NCBI GenBank assembly: GCA_001600615.1
Contig: BCKK01000006.1
Location: 806,001 to 870,000, forward strand
Source of the DNA: Dioszegia crocea
Lineage: Eukaryota > Basidiomycota > Tremellomycetes > Tremellales > Bulleribasidiaceae
Length of the DNA: 64,000 nt
Reading direction: 5' to 3'
A model generated the notes under the pieces. It was not told the DNA's origin and did not search any database. It worked only from the letters and a program-made list of their open reading frames with translations. Made by a program: the position numbers and the translations under genes. Each line of letters begins with the position of its first letter. Position 1 is the stretch's first letter. Below are positions 22,368-33,197 of the stretch, piece by piece.

Positions 22368-24138
22368 CTACACACCGATGGCGACCCGCTTCTTCTTCTC
22401 CTCCCTGACTCCAAATTCCTGGACATCAATCCTCGGTGCGCCATCCGCCCGCTTCCTCAACTCTCCCCTCAACATCACGCCTAGCCCCTTGGCACCTCGA
22501 CCGACGGTATAGAATGCGTCGATAGGCGGTTTGGCAGGTGTGTATAGGCGTGAGAGAGTTTTGTGCCAGCGGAGTTGGGAGGTGAGGAGGGGTAGGAGGG
22601 AGGTCGATGGGTCGCCAAGCTAAACCATCAGCGCTAGAACTAGGTTGGACATCCTGATGGAGCCTAGCGCGAGATCGATCATGGAAACATACTGGATAGG
22701 TAGTGACTGGATCCCAAATTACAGGCGAGAATTCTGTTGGCGTATTCTTGAAGTCACACCTATCGAGTACACCACCAAATTGCCGTTCGGCATGAGCCAT
22801 AAGCTTCGAGTTGAAGGGACATCTGATACGAGTTAGCTTAGAGCAAATGCGGCGAGAATCCAACTCACGGCATCAAGACATCCATGACTGGATTCGCAAG
22901 ATTGAGATCCTGACACCTTTCAATGACCGCATGAACGGCAAAGTCCGTTCCCTATTTTGTGAGCTCTCATGGCTGTAAATCAAAGCCCCGGACTACTTAC
23001 AGTGACTATCAAGACCTTGCTCGAGTTGATCGTACTCGCCGCCGCCCATTCCTCTCCGCCCTCCTTTTCCCACTCCCTTTGCATTCCATGTATCTCATCC
23101 AAGATCAACTGCATTGCCCTCTTCTTATTCCTCTCGGCACCGTCATCCCCCACCCCAATAAGCGGGTCGTCAAAGGGGACAAACATCGATGGCGAGGAAA
23201 GCGAATGGAAGTGTCTTGCTGAGAGGATACTAGTTTGATATCGCCTCTTGGGCACTTTCGGTGCATCCGGCGGTAGGCGAGCATATATGCTCTGTGGAAT
23301 CAGTTGGGGATCCATAGAGGGGACTGTCAACTTACAGCTAGTCTGACTCCAGTTTGCAGGTCCAGTCGACCGGCGACTACCAACGCGGTCAAAGTACCGA
23401 TAAATCCGTGTCCGGCGAGATGGGACACTCCTGGAGGTAGAAGATTGCTAGATCCTGTTCTTTCCTACAGGTTTAGCTAAGACAACCGTAGCTAAGGGCT
23501 GGAGACCTACCTGTTCACTAGCGAGAATGGCGACAGATGCACTGAGGATGAAGGCAGCCGTGACGTCAGGCCGCTTCATGAGCTCGGACTGCAGCATCAG
23601 TAATGGTACTAGACGGCCAGCATTTATCAACGCACCAAAGTCCTCCCCTCCACCCAGCCTCTCAACCATGCCCTCATACTCCGTCCCCCTCTCAGATGAC
23701 CTGCAAACTCCTCCATCCCTTTCGTCATCTCATACCCGATTGTCATATCCGGTTCCAGCAGCGCTTCCGATGCTCTTTCCCAAACAAGCAGACTTGCCGC
23801 AGTCGGAGAGTGCGGTGTATGGGGATAAGAACCCTATACATCAGCTACAAAGTCGTGTGACTGGTCAAATGGCTTACGAGACCAGCAAACAAGAACGCCT
23901 TGCTCTCAGTTCCCCCGTCAGCCCCTACCCTCAACGCTGTGGCCTTCTTTAACCAAGCCAGCCAATCCGTCTGACCCGAAGTTGTAGATGCGCTACGGCG
24001 CCATGGATCCAGCGGAGGAGTCGGTGTGAACTGAGGGAGTGATATGAAGGTTCGACATTGCTGACCGGCGGGGGATCGCACTTGAGGCTTCAAGCTCTGT
24101 CGAGATGGTCCAGCGATGGCATTGACGTTCGGCCTCAT
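22368..24138 (-). CDS. Mitochondrial malonyl-CoA:ACP transacylase-like protein lacking the catalytic Ser and His
   Basis: The fold matches FabD/Mct1, which loads malonyl onto acyl carrier protein for mitochondrial fatty-acid synthesis. The ATG at 24138 begins an Arg-rich, acid-poor presequence, then AFLFAGLGSYPH where active enzymes have the GQGSQ loop. Exons join in phase through RPDVTAAFILSASVAIL to the nucleophile elbow HLAGHGFIGTLTALVVAGRL, which reads Gly-His-Gly where the family has Gly-His-Ser. The catalytic-His region reads PCPFNSKLMAHAERQF, with Asn in place of His. The C-terminus keeps the fold: FSPVIWDPVTTYPV, QLRWHKTLSRL, FYTVGRGAKGLGVMLRGEL. The stop is at 22368-22370. Both catalytic residues are gone, so this is probably a pseudoenzyme or an enzyme with a changed mechanism; whether a normal Mct1 exists elsewhere cannot be seen here. 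Confidence 0.7.
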
Positions 24139-25144
24139 GTCTGTCGGTTTAATATGATGGGAGAGGGTGTTGTTATGGTATGGATCAATAGCTGTTATAT
24201 CATAGCTGTATGTTGTAGGTCAGAGACAAGTGATCGAGTCAGGCCGGCTAGCGTACCAGCCGACCTCGCCCGACTAAGTGCCGAATGCCACGTGGACATC
24301 ACCCTATAGTGTCATGGTCCATGACAGATAGACAGAGCCGGTGATCTCTAGTTTGTACATCAATCATCATGTCCTCGTCTATGATTCACTTCAAAGTGTG
24401 CGCCCAGAAAGTCTGATCTTTAGAAAGAACGTACTGACGAAATCAGGACTGGGCTCGTCCAGGCGCGTGCCGAGCTACTCACTCGTACTAACGACGACAT
24501 GCTGATACACCAGGGTGTCTGCTTTAGAGCATTCACGCAGAAACAGTGAGGTATAGGTCTCGGCGCATGGAATGACGTCTGATGGTATCAGGGGAGACAA
24601 GCTTGGCCTGAAGGGGTGGGTCAAAAATATGCCGGATTCTTCCGTGGAGGGTATGGCTGTAGGCCAGAGCGATGCGCTTGAAGCGTTGTGAGTCAATGAG
24701 AGAAATGCTTAGCAACTTGCTGATGCCCTTCGCAGTAGACAGAAGCTTGGAGAAGGGCCATCAGCAGCCAAGGTGAAAGCTGTCGAGCTGCTTGAGCAGA
24801 AAGAAGACGTCTCAGAAGAAGTTGTCCAGAATCTCCTTGGGAAAGTCCGGGGTTTCGAGATCCAGTAGAAGATGTATCTTTGATCCAGAGTGTCCTGAGT
24901 GCTCTTGTTGGCGCCTGCGATGCGGTCCCACGCTCCTCCACAGGCTCATCAGCAAATCACCATGTAGCGCCGATCTGTTGACAGGGGACAGGCACAACGT
25001 AAGCAGACGCCCTCGACCTGGAGACCCCACACATCCTCCCCTCTGTATACACATTGGGCGACTGGGCAGTCCACTCTTGTACTATATCTCGTTCTCTGTG
25101 TATCCTTCTGGTTCTGATCCGGCCTCGGTGTCATCGCAGGCATC
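24139..25144. other. Intergenic region with a possible gene relic
   Basis: Divergent spacer between the FabD-like gene (-) and the Rho GEF (+). No intact gene is supported. The minus-strand frame described separately (24535-24900) looks coding but is interrupted. Confidence 0.4.
24535..24900 (-). pseudogene. Possible decayed coding region
   Basis: A minus-strand frame reads DLETPDFPKEILDNFF, TGA, DVFFLLKQLDSFHLGC, TGA, WPFSKLLSTAKGISKLLS and onwards to FDPPLQAKLVSPDTIRRHS. Codons end mostly in C or G, as in the neighbouring genes, and the frame is continuous apart from the two TGA codons. The opening FPKEILDNFF resembles the start of an F-box. It may be a dead F-box-like gene, or chance; I cannot place exon boundaries that would rescue it. 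Confidence 0.25.
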
Positions 25145-28100
25145 ATGAGCGCGAATCTACCGCCTTTGGCCACCAGCGCTGGATTTGATGATGGTAACGA
25201 AGCCGGCCCCTCCACGCCACTCTCCCCGTCCCGTATGTCGAGTTTCAAGAAATGGCGCCGGTCACTGTCTGTTGCTGGTCGACGGAAGGGCAACAGCCAA
25301 AGCCCCGTAGCTGCCGATGGAAACTATGGAGAAGCCTCTTCTCACCCCGATATCATGTCCAGCGTTCCGAGCAGTCCGTACGATGAGCTGCGGCCCGCCC
25401 AGTCTTTCGCCAGTGGCCACGCTGCGCCCGCTCCACATTTAGCCAGTGTTGGCGAGCAGCGAGAAGAGGATGTGTATGAGTGGGAAGAAGAGAGCGAGAG
25501 TGAGGATGTGGGTGCTCAACCCGATGCGTATAGCTGGGCAGATCCCGGTTTGGCTAGCACGAGCGCGAGGGGCGTGGTGAGTTTGGACCTTGTATGCGAG
25601 ATCATCTTCAGCATCTGACATACAGCCTCCATCACCAAATACACTTCGGACGATAGAAATTGCGACATCTGATCTGCATATCGGTGTACCACCCACACCG
25701 CCTGTTCCACCTTCACCGCGCGTACGCCTGGCTTCCCCTACAGTTCAAAAGGACTGAGCTCATCCTATAGCGTCGCCCAAGCAATGCCCCGAAACCTCCA
25801 AAGCTTCTTCCCAGCGACTCGTACTCTCTACTTCTATCCTTTCAGTCGCATAATACAAATGTCACACCGCCAACTTCCACTCTTGACCATTCCAATTCTC
25901 GTTCACAAAGGATACATCGGTCCGACTCATCAGCGACACCTTACTCGTCCAATGAGTCACATCAACGAGTCGTGAATACGGAGACGGAGTGGTATGAGCT
26001 GGTAGATCAGGAGGTGGTGGATAGTCTGCCCAAGGATGAGCAGAGGCGGCAGGGACTGTGGTGGGAGCTCATCAAGTCTGAGAAGGAGTATGTCAGGGAT
26101 CTGGCTACGATGTGTCAGGTGAGTAGAGGGACCTGGGATTTTGAGCATATTCCAGATCAGGCATGGTACGTGCTGATCGTAAGGGGTTTGTCGAGCCGCT
26201 CCGGTATCATGATCCACCCATCCTTCAACCCGAAGCCCGATTGAACGCATTCATTGCGGAGGTCTTCAGCTCCATACAAACCATATATGAGAGCCATTCC
26301 AAGCTGCTTGCTCAACTTTGCGATAGGCAGCGGAATGAGTGGCCTCTGGTAAGTGATTACTGATTTCAGACCGAGCGCTCGCTGACAACGCAGCTCACCT
26401 CGGCAACGGACCTGTTCCTCGACGTGCTCCTGGAACTGATACCGGCATATGAAGCAGTAGGTCTAGTCTATCAGGGAGTACAGTACAATACCAGAGCTGA
26501 TGTAGCAGTACATGAAGAATTACCCCTTCGCAGATTCCCGAGTCAGACGAGAGAAGGGGAAAAATCCAGAATTCAGCTCGTTCCTCAGTGACCGGAATAC
26601 GCTGGAACTCACCCAAAGACGGGATGTAGTGAGTGATCATTTAAAGATATGCGTTTTTAGGACGAGCTGATAAGGATAGACCGTCTTCCTGTCCCGGCCA
26701 GTGACCCGGCTGCCTCGTGTCCTGCTATTGCTTGAGACGCTAGCCAAGTATACGCCGGCCGATCATCCTGATGCCGAGGAATTGCCGACTCTAATACACG
26801 TCCTAGCTCAGGCAGTCAAGGGAAGTCAGGTATGTCAATCTCTCGGGACGAGTCTGTTGTGAAGTTAAATGCTGAGATTCTAGCCTGGGATAGAATCTGC
26901 AGAATCCAAAATCAAGCTCTGGAATGTTGCCGAACGGCTGCTCTTCAAGAAAGGTGAAATTTTGGAATTGGACATGGGCAAACCAAAGCGGTCTTTGGTT
27001 TATTCAGGCTATGTGTTCCGGAGGGTCAGGAGTGAGACTGCTTGGCATGGATGGTGAGTTGTAAACCTTGTTGAAAATGATCTGATATCGAGCTGACATC
27101 TTAGGCAAGATTTGCATGCTTTCCTGCTGGATAATTACTTTCTCTTGACCAGAGATGAAGAACACGGCAAACATGTCGTGGTTTCAAGGGTGAGCTGCGA
27201 CGTCCACGCTGCTTGCACACAGGCTGGGCCCCAAGCTGACAGACAAGCCCATCCCTCTCGACTTCCTCACTGTCATCTCATCCGACGCAGCACCTGAACG
27301 CCGATCAGACTTCATATCTCAATGGCGAGGGACGACAGTTGAACCCAGGGCAACGCCTGAGCGTCTCATGTGGCCATTCACAATATCGACTTCAGCGGGC
27401 GGTGGAGGTCGATCATACACGCTATGTGCAGGCACAGAGCTGGGTCGAGCAGCGTGGATTGAGAAGATTGAGAACACGCGGATATTACGTCGATTCGACC
27501 TGGAGAGTAATCGAGTGAGTGTCTTATTTGTGAAAGTCAAGATCAGCTCTGAGTTTGCAGATATATGCTGCACATTCGATCTCGACACCACCCGAATTGC
27601 GCGATCCTATCCTAGCGGCGGATGCTTTTTCGTGGCTCGGCCGGCGCACAGTGGCTATAGCTACTGCTAAGTCGGTATATGTTGGCTGGCGGAATGATTC
27701 GCAGAGTAAGACCAGACAATGATGCTTTGTCAAGTGATAAATAGCTAATCCTGTTAGCGTTTCGAGAGCTCATTCGCCTCCAATCCGGCATCATCACGCT
27801 CGTATCCATCGTTCCTGACTTCGGATGGCTTCTGGTCGTCTCTTCCGGCATCCTCTCTGCTTTCAGCTTGAGGGATATGATGCCAGCGAGCGATCCTGCG
27901 ACTTGGGTTATGCAGGGTAAAGTGCAGGGGAGGGTGCTGAGTGATCCTGATAAGGTCGTTGCGTTCGTCAGAGTGGGGTTTACAAAGGGCCGACTGCTAG
28001 GTGATCAAAGGCACCTTTTATGTAGCTAATACCTCAGTTGTCCACGCTTGTCATTCTCGGAACTCTCACGCGACCCATTTCTACTTCGACGAGCCCCTCC

Positions 28101-28784
28101 TCCAGTCTTCCTCGCCCGAGCTAACGAGCCCTCATCCACCCTCGGCGGAATACAACCCCTTCCGGCGCTTCGCAACTCTCAATCTTCCCGGACACTGCAC
28201 CGATCTCTCCTTCTTCCGCCAGACCATCGCCGCAGTTGCAGAGAAATTGTTTGTCATTGCCGAGCCTGGAAACCCCGCTTACAGCTCCATCCCGACCTTT
28301 TCGCCAGAATTGGGCGAGCGCGCACCGGTGATGCGGATGATCAATGCCAGTGGAGCCCGGAGCGGGGCATTGGGCATGTATCAGATCAAGGAGAATGAGT
28401 TTTTGTTGGTGTATCATTGGGGTGCTTGTTATGTCACCAAGTGTAAGTCTCAGAGTGAATAGGGCTGACAGCGCAGACGGAGAGATATCACGTATGGGCG
28501 CGTATCTACGGTGGAACCTTACCCCTTCCTACGCCCTCTTCCGCCCGCCACATATCTTGCTCTTTGACGAGTCGGGCGGTCGGGCAGAAGTGAGAGATGT
28601 GCAGAATGGAAGGATGTGCGAGGTGATTGATCTGGGAGGGTTGAAGCCGGTTCATTTGACTAGGGTTGATGCGGAGGTGTTGGGGTTGACGGCCAAGGGC
28701 TTGGTACATCTTGTAGAGGTGAGTTTTCTGGGTTGTTGGCTCAGTCAGGGACGAAGACTGATGTCTTAGACTGTTGAGTTGTAA
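25145..28784 (+). CDS. ROM2: Rho guanine nucleotide exchange factor (DH-PH-CNH)
   Basis: A ROM1/ROM2-type exchange factor that would activate Rho1 in cell-wall integrity signalling. The ATG at 25145 starts a Ser/Pro-rich region with a basic patch (KKWRRSLSVAGRRKG) and an acidic stretch. The DH domain starts at RRQGLWWELIKSEKEYVRDL and continues through FVEPLRYHDPPIL, FLDVLLELIPAYEA, FLSRPVTRLPRVLLLLETLA, the hallmark helix, and KIKLWNVAERLLFKKGE. A PH domain follows (YSGYVFRRVR, HAFLLDNYFLLTRDE, AAWIEKIENTRIL), then a CNH/citron domain (FRELIRLQSGIITLVSIVPD to LTAKGLVHLVE). The last intron ends at CTTAG before a short exon coding TVEL-stop at 28784. At least ten introns interrupt it. No DEP domain is evident, unlike yeast Rom2. 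The domain order is diagnostic. Confidence 0.85.
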
Positions 28785-29145
28785 CTCTGATCGATGACAT
28801 ACGTCAGATTGTATCGCACAGCACATAGGGGCCAGATGGACGCGGACGGGCTTGTGCCCGAGCTACTCTGGCGCGTCGACAAACTGGGAGTCCCGACCAG
28901 ATTACTACCATTTCGATCTCTGGGCTCGAAGGGCAGCAGCATATCCCGTAGATTTTTCTGTCTGTGTCGCACAGTATACGTCGCGACGTATCCAGCAGAG
29001 CTTCGACCTTTGGCGATGAAGGCCACGCGCCACTTTCCGGCGGAAAGTCAGCCAACCTAAAATCGCCTGACACCTCTGCTACTTCACTCATCCTCCCCAT
29101 ATCTCTCCATATCCCTTCATACCGCGTCAAGCAGGTTTTCGCATT
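28785..29145. other. Spacer before F-box-like array 2
   Basis: 3' flank of the Rho GEF and presumed promoter of the first array 2 member. No gene is supported. Confidence 0.35.
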
Positions 29146-30552
29146 ATGTCGTTCCACCAATTGGAGGATCATCTGTGGAGCAACATACTCGACTTCCTAG
29201 CCCCATCCCCAACCCTTGCCGCTTTCCGGGAAAACAAAGCAAGAAGCGTTCTACGAGCCGGATGATTGTACGACTCATCTCCCAGAAGCTGGTGCTCCAG
29301 GCGTAACGAGGAGAGAGGATATTAGATCTCCGGATCTGGCTACCCTCATGAGAACTGGTATTGCGAGTTGTTTTACATCCAAAAATTCACCGGTCAGACC
29401 AAGCCCCTGACGCAGTCGCTGACATTAAAGGCGTTCAACAGACTGGCATCACGTCCCCTATACTACAAAAATATAGTCACCGATGACCTTCCTCGTCTTA
29501 TAAGAGGCATCCACCGCCCTTCGGCTCACCCTGCAATCGAGTCAAAAGACGAATTGCTTAGCCACACGCGCAGCCTCCAGCTCGAATACAGCCAGAAGGG
29601 CGTCTCGGCCACCTATACCGAGCTCTTGGATGATGGTCGGCACTGGATCTTCACTGGTGAAAGCAGCTTGGAGTATTGGACCAATGGTATGGCAACCCTG
29701 GAGGCGAACCGACTGATGTCGGCGTTCCACGTCATTGAGGATTGTATGAAACCCAAACGGAACTTGTTCCCTAAAGTCTCCCGACTCACTATCGGGGCGA
29801 TCTTTGGGAGCCAAGACGAAGTGTGGGCCGATGCGCAAAGGCAGACATTGTCTGCTGAGGGGCTTCCTGACGGTGACCCCAGGGGGCAGAAAGGGTTCAT
29901 GTCGGAGGCAATCCAAGACATTCAAACAACTATCCTCTCGATTTTTACCCACTCCCCAATCATACACTTTTGCCAACGAGGTTACGCCGGCCCCCTCTCC
30001 CTCCCCAAAGCCTTCCATTGGACCGACGTTTACACTCTCAGGGTCCCTCCTACCGAACCCCTTTTCAACTTCCACTATTCCGCCACCACATGCGATACTC
30101 GCATTCCCGTCGCGATCGGAATCCCTTCTCGATGGCTGCCAGATATTCCTAACCTCACGAGGGACTTCTCCATGCTTTCGGCCCTCATCCAAAAATCCCT
30201 CTCACTCGTATTTCAGGGGCGCAACCATGTCTGGGGTCAAGCCAGCACCCGCGCACGCAAGGATTTACGACCGGCTCTCGAAATCGATATATATGGCAAT
30301 ACTACGGGCCTGTCATCTCCCGCAGCTCCTCGGCGTCCAGATGATGAGAGGACTACCATCGAGACCATAAACTCCGAGCTGCGATCGAGTAAAGCTGCCC
30401 CTGCAGCCTACAGGCCGAAGGCAGCGGACAATATCGTTTGGCACTTTCCGCCTGATCGCCTCTGCTGCGAGGCTTGCGGGTGGGTCAGCGAGAAGAAGAA
30501 AGGCGGCAAGAAGAAGCGTAGGTATCAGGGCGGAACACTGCGGAGGAGGTAG
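29146..30552 (+). pseudogene. F-box-like array 2 member 1, frameshifted in exon 1
   Basis: The start at 29146 (MSFHQLEDHLWSNILDFLAP) matches the other three members. One extra base near 29218 shifts the frame just before the conserved PLSGKTKQEAFYEP and leads to a stop at 29263-29265. In the shifted frame the exon then continues correctly to DLATLMRTGI. The intron donor is GCGAGT where the paralogues have GTAAGT or GTAAGC, so it would need GC-AG splicing. Exon 2 (from about 29431) is fully open: AFNRLASRPLYYKNIVTDDL, PSAHPAIESKDELLSHTR, SPIIHFCQRGYAGPLSLPKA, and the C-terminal CCEACGWVSEKKKGGKKKRR with a unique Lys/Arg-rich tail. Either a young pseudogene or a sequence error of one base; the odd donor favours real decay. 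Confidence 0.6.
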
Positions 30553-31099
30553 GCGGACTGAGGAAGGGAAATTGAGAGGCGAGGCGGGTTGATGGAAACA
30601 GGGTGAAACGGTGGTTCTGCTACAGAGGGGGGACCTGCGTCAGGCTATAACCTGTAAGTCCCCGTCCCACACTTTGATTTTCCCGGCAGTTTGCGATTGT
30701 TGCTGATCGATTCAACAAGTTGATTTGAGAATACTTGCGCAGCGCAACGACTGCTACCTTACGTATATACACAGAGTCATTGCCGTCTCTAGTCTTGAAC
30801 GCAACATAGCTTTCAGCGGCAGAGTTGTTCCTATTTTCCTCGTATGGTGTTAGCCATTCGGTCTGTATCACAAATCAACCTCATCCTCCCACCATCTAGC
30901 ATATCCTGGACCTGTACATTGGCTGGTAACTGCGTAATAAATTCAGTCCAAGCGAATACAGAGGAATCCAGAGACATCGTACCCAGTGACATGATCCGAC
31001 GGAAGCACAAGCGCTCGGATCTCAGAATTCGGCAAATCAGCCCATTCAGCCATCTCTATTCACCCTCTTTCCTGTACATTGCCCTCCATACCCTGCAAA
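30553..31099. other. Spacer between array 2 members 1 and 2
   Basis: Presumed promoter of member 2 in the distal half. No domain-bearing frame or repeat was found. Confidence 0.35.
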
Positions 31100-32475
31100 A
31101 TGTCCTTTGACAAGTTGGAAGATCACCTATGGAGCTACATACTTGACTTTCTCGCTCCAGCCATTACGTCGCCCCTCTCCGGGAAGACGGAAAAGGAAGC
31201 GGTACTAGAGCCGGTTGAGTTCATAAGTCACCTTGTCAAGGAAGGCTCACCGGGAACGACCACCCGGAATGACATCAAAGCTCCAGAGCTTGCTGTGCTG
31301 ATGAGGACCAGTATTGTAAGTCAAATGACTGGCACGCCATAAATTCCCCAACTTTCTCTTGCGCCTCGTATACCGCAGATTTGACCCTTCAGGCATTCAG
31401 CAGACTTGCCGCACGTCCCCTATACTATCACACTCTCATCACCGACGACTTTCATCGTCTGGTCAGAGATATCAAGTCCCCGTCAGCTCATGCTGAGGTC
31501 GAATCCAAAGCCTAACTCCTCAGCCACACGCGATGCCTTCGGCTCGAATACAGCCCCAAGTGTATGCTACCGTCTTACATCTCAATCATGGGCGACAAGC
31601 GATACTGGCTTTATGCCGACGACAGCACCTCGTCACTTCTGGCAATATCAGAAGCGGTCCTAGAAGTCAGCAGTCTTTCGCGAGCGTTTGATGCGGTAGA
31701 GGACTCCCCCTTGCCGCATCAAACGCTATTTCCTAATGTCGCTCGCCTCATCGTCGGGGCAGTCTTTGGAAGCCAAGATGAGGTATGGGCTACGGTGGCA
31801 GAGCAGCAGTTGACGGGCACCGGAGGGGCCTCGGCCACGGATGATCCCCGAGGTAAGGCGGATTTCATACGAAACACGATCACAGCGAGCCAGATGTCGA
31901 TTCTCGCAATCTTTTCGAAATCCCCAATCACCCATTTCTGCCAACGAGGCTATGCCGGCCCCCTATCCCTACCCAAGACCTTTCATTGGCGCGATCCCTT
32001 CTCACGTACGGGAAAGCCTCCCCCTCCGACCGACCCCCCCTTCACTTTCCACTATTCCGCCATCACAACCGAGACCCGCGTCCCGGCCGTGATCGGACTC
32101 CCTAACTATTGGCTTCCGGATCTCCTCCTTCCCGCCGGGGAGTTCACGACATTGACAGACGTCATCGATGAGTCGCTGACTATCGTTCGAGATGGCCGCG
32201 ATAAAATATGGCGCAATCCGCACGCTCGTCTTGACAAGCGGTTGAAACCGACTCTTGATATCGCTATCTACGGTCACACAGCTGGTCTGCCATCCTCAAC
32301 CGCCTCTTGTCATCTTCACGATAAGAAGAAAGTCATTAAGACCACCAATGCACGACTCAGGGCCGAAAGGTCAGCGGCGAAGGCTTTCCGGCGGGGAGAG
32401 GCGGACAACATCATTTGGCGACCGGCGTCTGATGGCCCTCTATGCCAGGCCTGCGGATCGGTATGCGAGAAATGA
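31100..32475 (+). pseudogene. F-box-like array 2 member 2, nonsense mutation in exon 2
   Basis: Exon 1 (31100-31315) is intact: MSFDKLEDHLWSYILDFLAP, PLSGKTEKEAVLEP and APELAVLMRTSI, ending at a GTAAGT donor. Exon 2 starts at 31393 with AFSRLAARPLYYHTLITDDF and meets TAA at 31513-31515 after AEVESKA, where the paralogues have Gln or Glu followed by LLxHTR. The frame then stays open to 32475 through LFPNVARLIVGAVFGSQDEVW, SPITHFCQRGYAGPLSLPKT and CQACGSVCEK. A single CAA/CAG or GAA to TAA change explains it. The product would be truncated at about 110 residues, keeping the F-box-like part only. The downstream half also holds a perfect 14-bp inverted repeat absent from its paralogues. Confidence 0.65.
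31683..31727. repeat. Perfect 14-bp inverted repeat, 17-nt loop
   Basis: The arm AGCGTTTGATGCGG (31683-31696) is exactly complementary to 31714-31727, with 17 bases between. It lies inside array 2 member 2; the corresponding part of member 1 is not palindromic. Confidence 0.9.
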
Positions 32476-32940
32476 GGTTCTGGAGCGTGTTTCCTGGCGC
32501 TGAGGAGGACGCCAGACGAAGGCCGCATGTGGGAAGGAGTCCTGGCGGACAGCAAATCGGCGGGAATTAGAGCGCAGAATCCCGAATAGCGGAGATTGTG
32601 AGTCAAATTCTCGGCCTACAAATCAGCCTCTTCTTGTGCTCTCACATCATCTTCGGAACGACGCTAATCAATGGTCAGTCAGGATGCAATCTCCCTCACG
32701 GACTCTGGAATCTTTGATGTGCCTGTCGGAGTGATCCAAATTTTACCAAGCTTGACCTCTTTATGTATGGCGCTCGTTATACCATCCCAATCGATCATAC
32801 CGACAGCCAGACTTTGTCTCGAAGGCGGCTCGTTAAAGAAGATCTGGCCAGCGAAATCGTTGGACCAGGGGGATCACCTGCGGTGGCTATGGTCTCGTCG
32901 GCGGTTTGGGGACTTTTGTGTTCAGACATACGTGACTTTC

Positions 32941-33005
32941 ATAATGTTCAGAGCAGATAGCGGCTTTGGGCATTATCTGCTCCCATTATCTGCTCTAGAC
33001 ATTAT
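32941..33005. repeat. Imperfect 19-bp inverted repeat with an internal direct repeat
   Basis: The left arm ATAATGTTCAGAGCAGATA (32941-32959) pairs with 32987-33005 at 17 of 19 positions. The inner segment CATTATCTGCTC occurs twice in direct orientation (32971-32982 and 32984-32995). It could be a hairpin or a small mobile-element remnant. Confidence 0.7.
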
Positions 33006-33106
33006 TGCTCTGGGCATATCTAGCATCTTGCAGGATGGTACAGCTACCCTGCTACCGGCTCGCGTTACAACATGTCACTTCCTACGATCCCTGCTGTTGC
33101 AACGTC

Positions 33107-33123
33107 TCCGCGGAGGTCCGCGG
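33107..33123. promoter_or_regulatory. TCCGCGGA palindrome upstream of the intact array 2 gene
   Basis: The 16-bp inverted repeat at 33108-33123 has the same arms as the one upstream of the DHA2 transporter, with the opposite central dinucleotide, and both are followed by CGCC. It lies about 75-90 bases before the start at 33198, a position consistent with a Zn2Cys6 factor site. Confidence 0.4.
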
Positions 33124-33197
33124 CGCCTGCTGCCTGGTGGCACCTTTATTTCTGCTCTGTTGTCTTTCTGCCGCACTTGATCTCGCTGATACCAGCG

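Larger units (their letters stand above)
32476..33197. other. Spacer between array 2 members 2 and 3, with inverted repeats
   Basis: No gene is supported. The stretch holds a 19-bp imperfect inverted repeat at 32941-33005 and a CCGCGG palindrome at 33107-33123, both annotated separately. The latter lies just upstream of the only intact array 2 gene. Confidence 0.4.
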
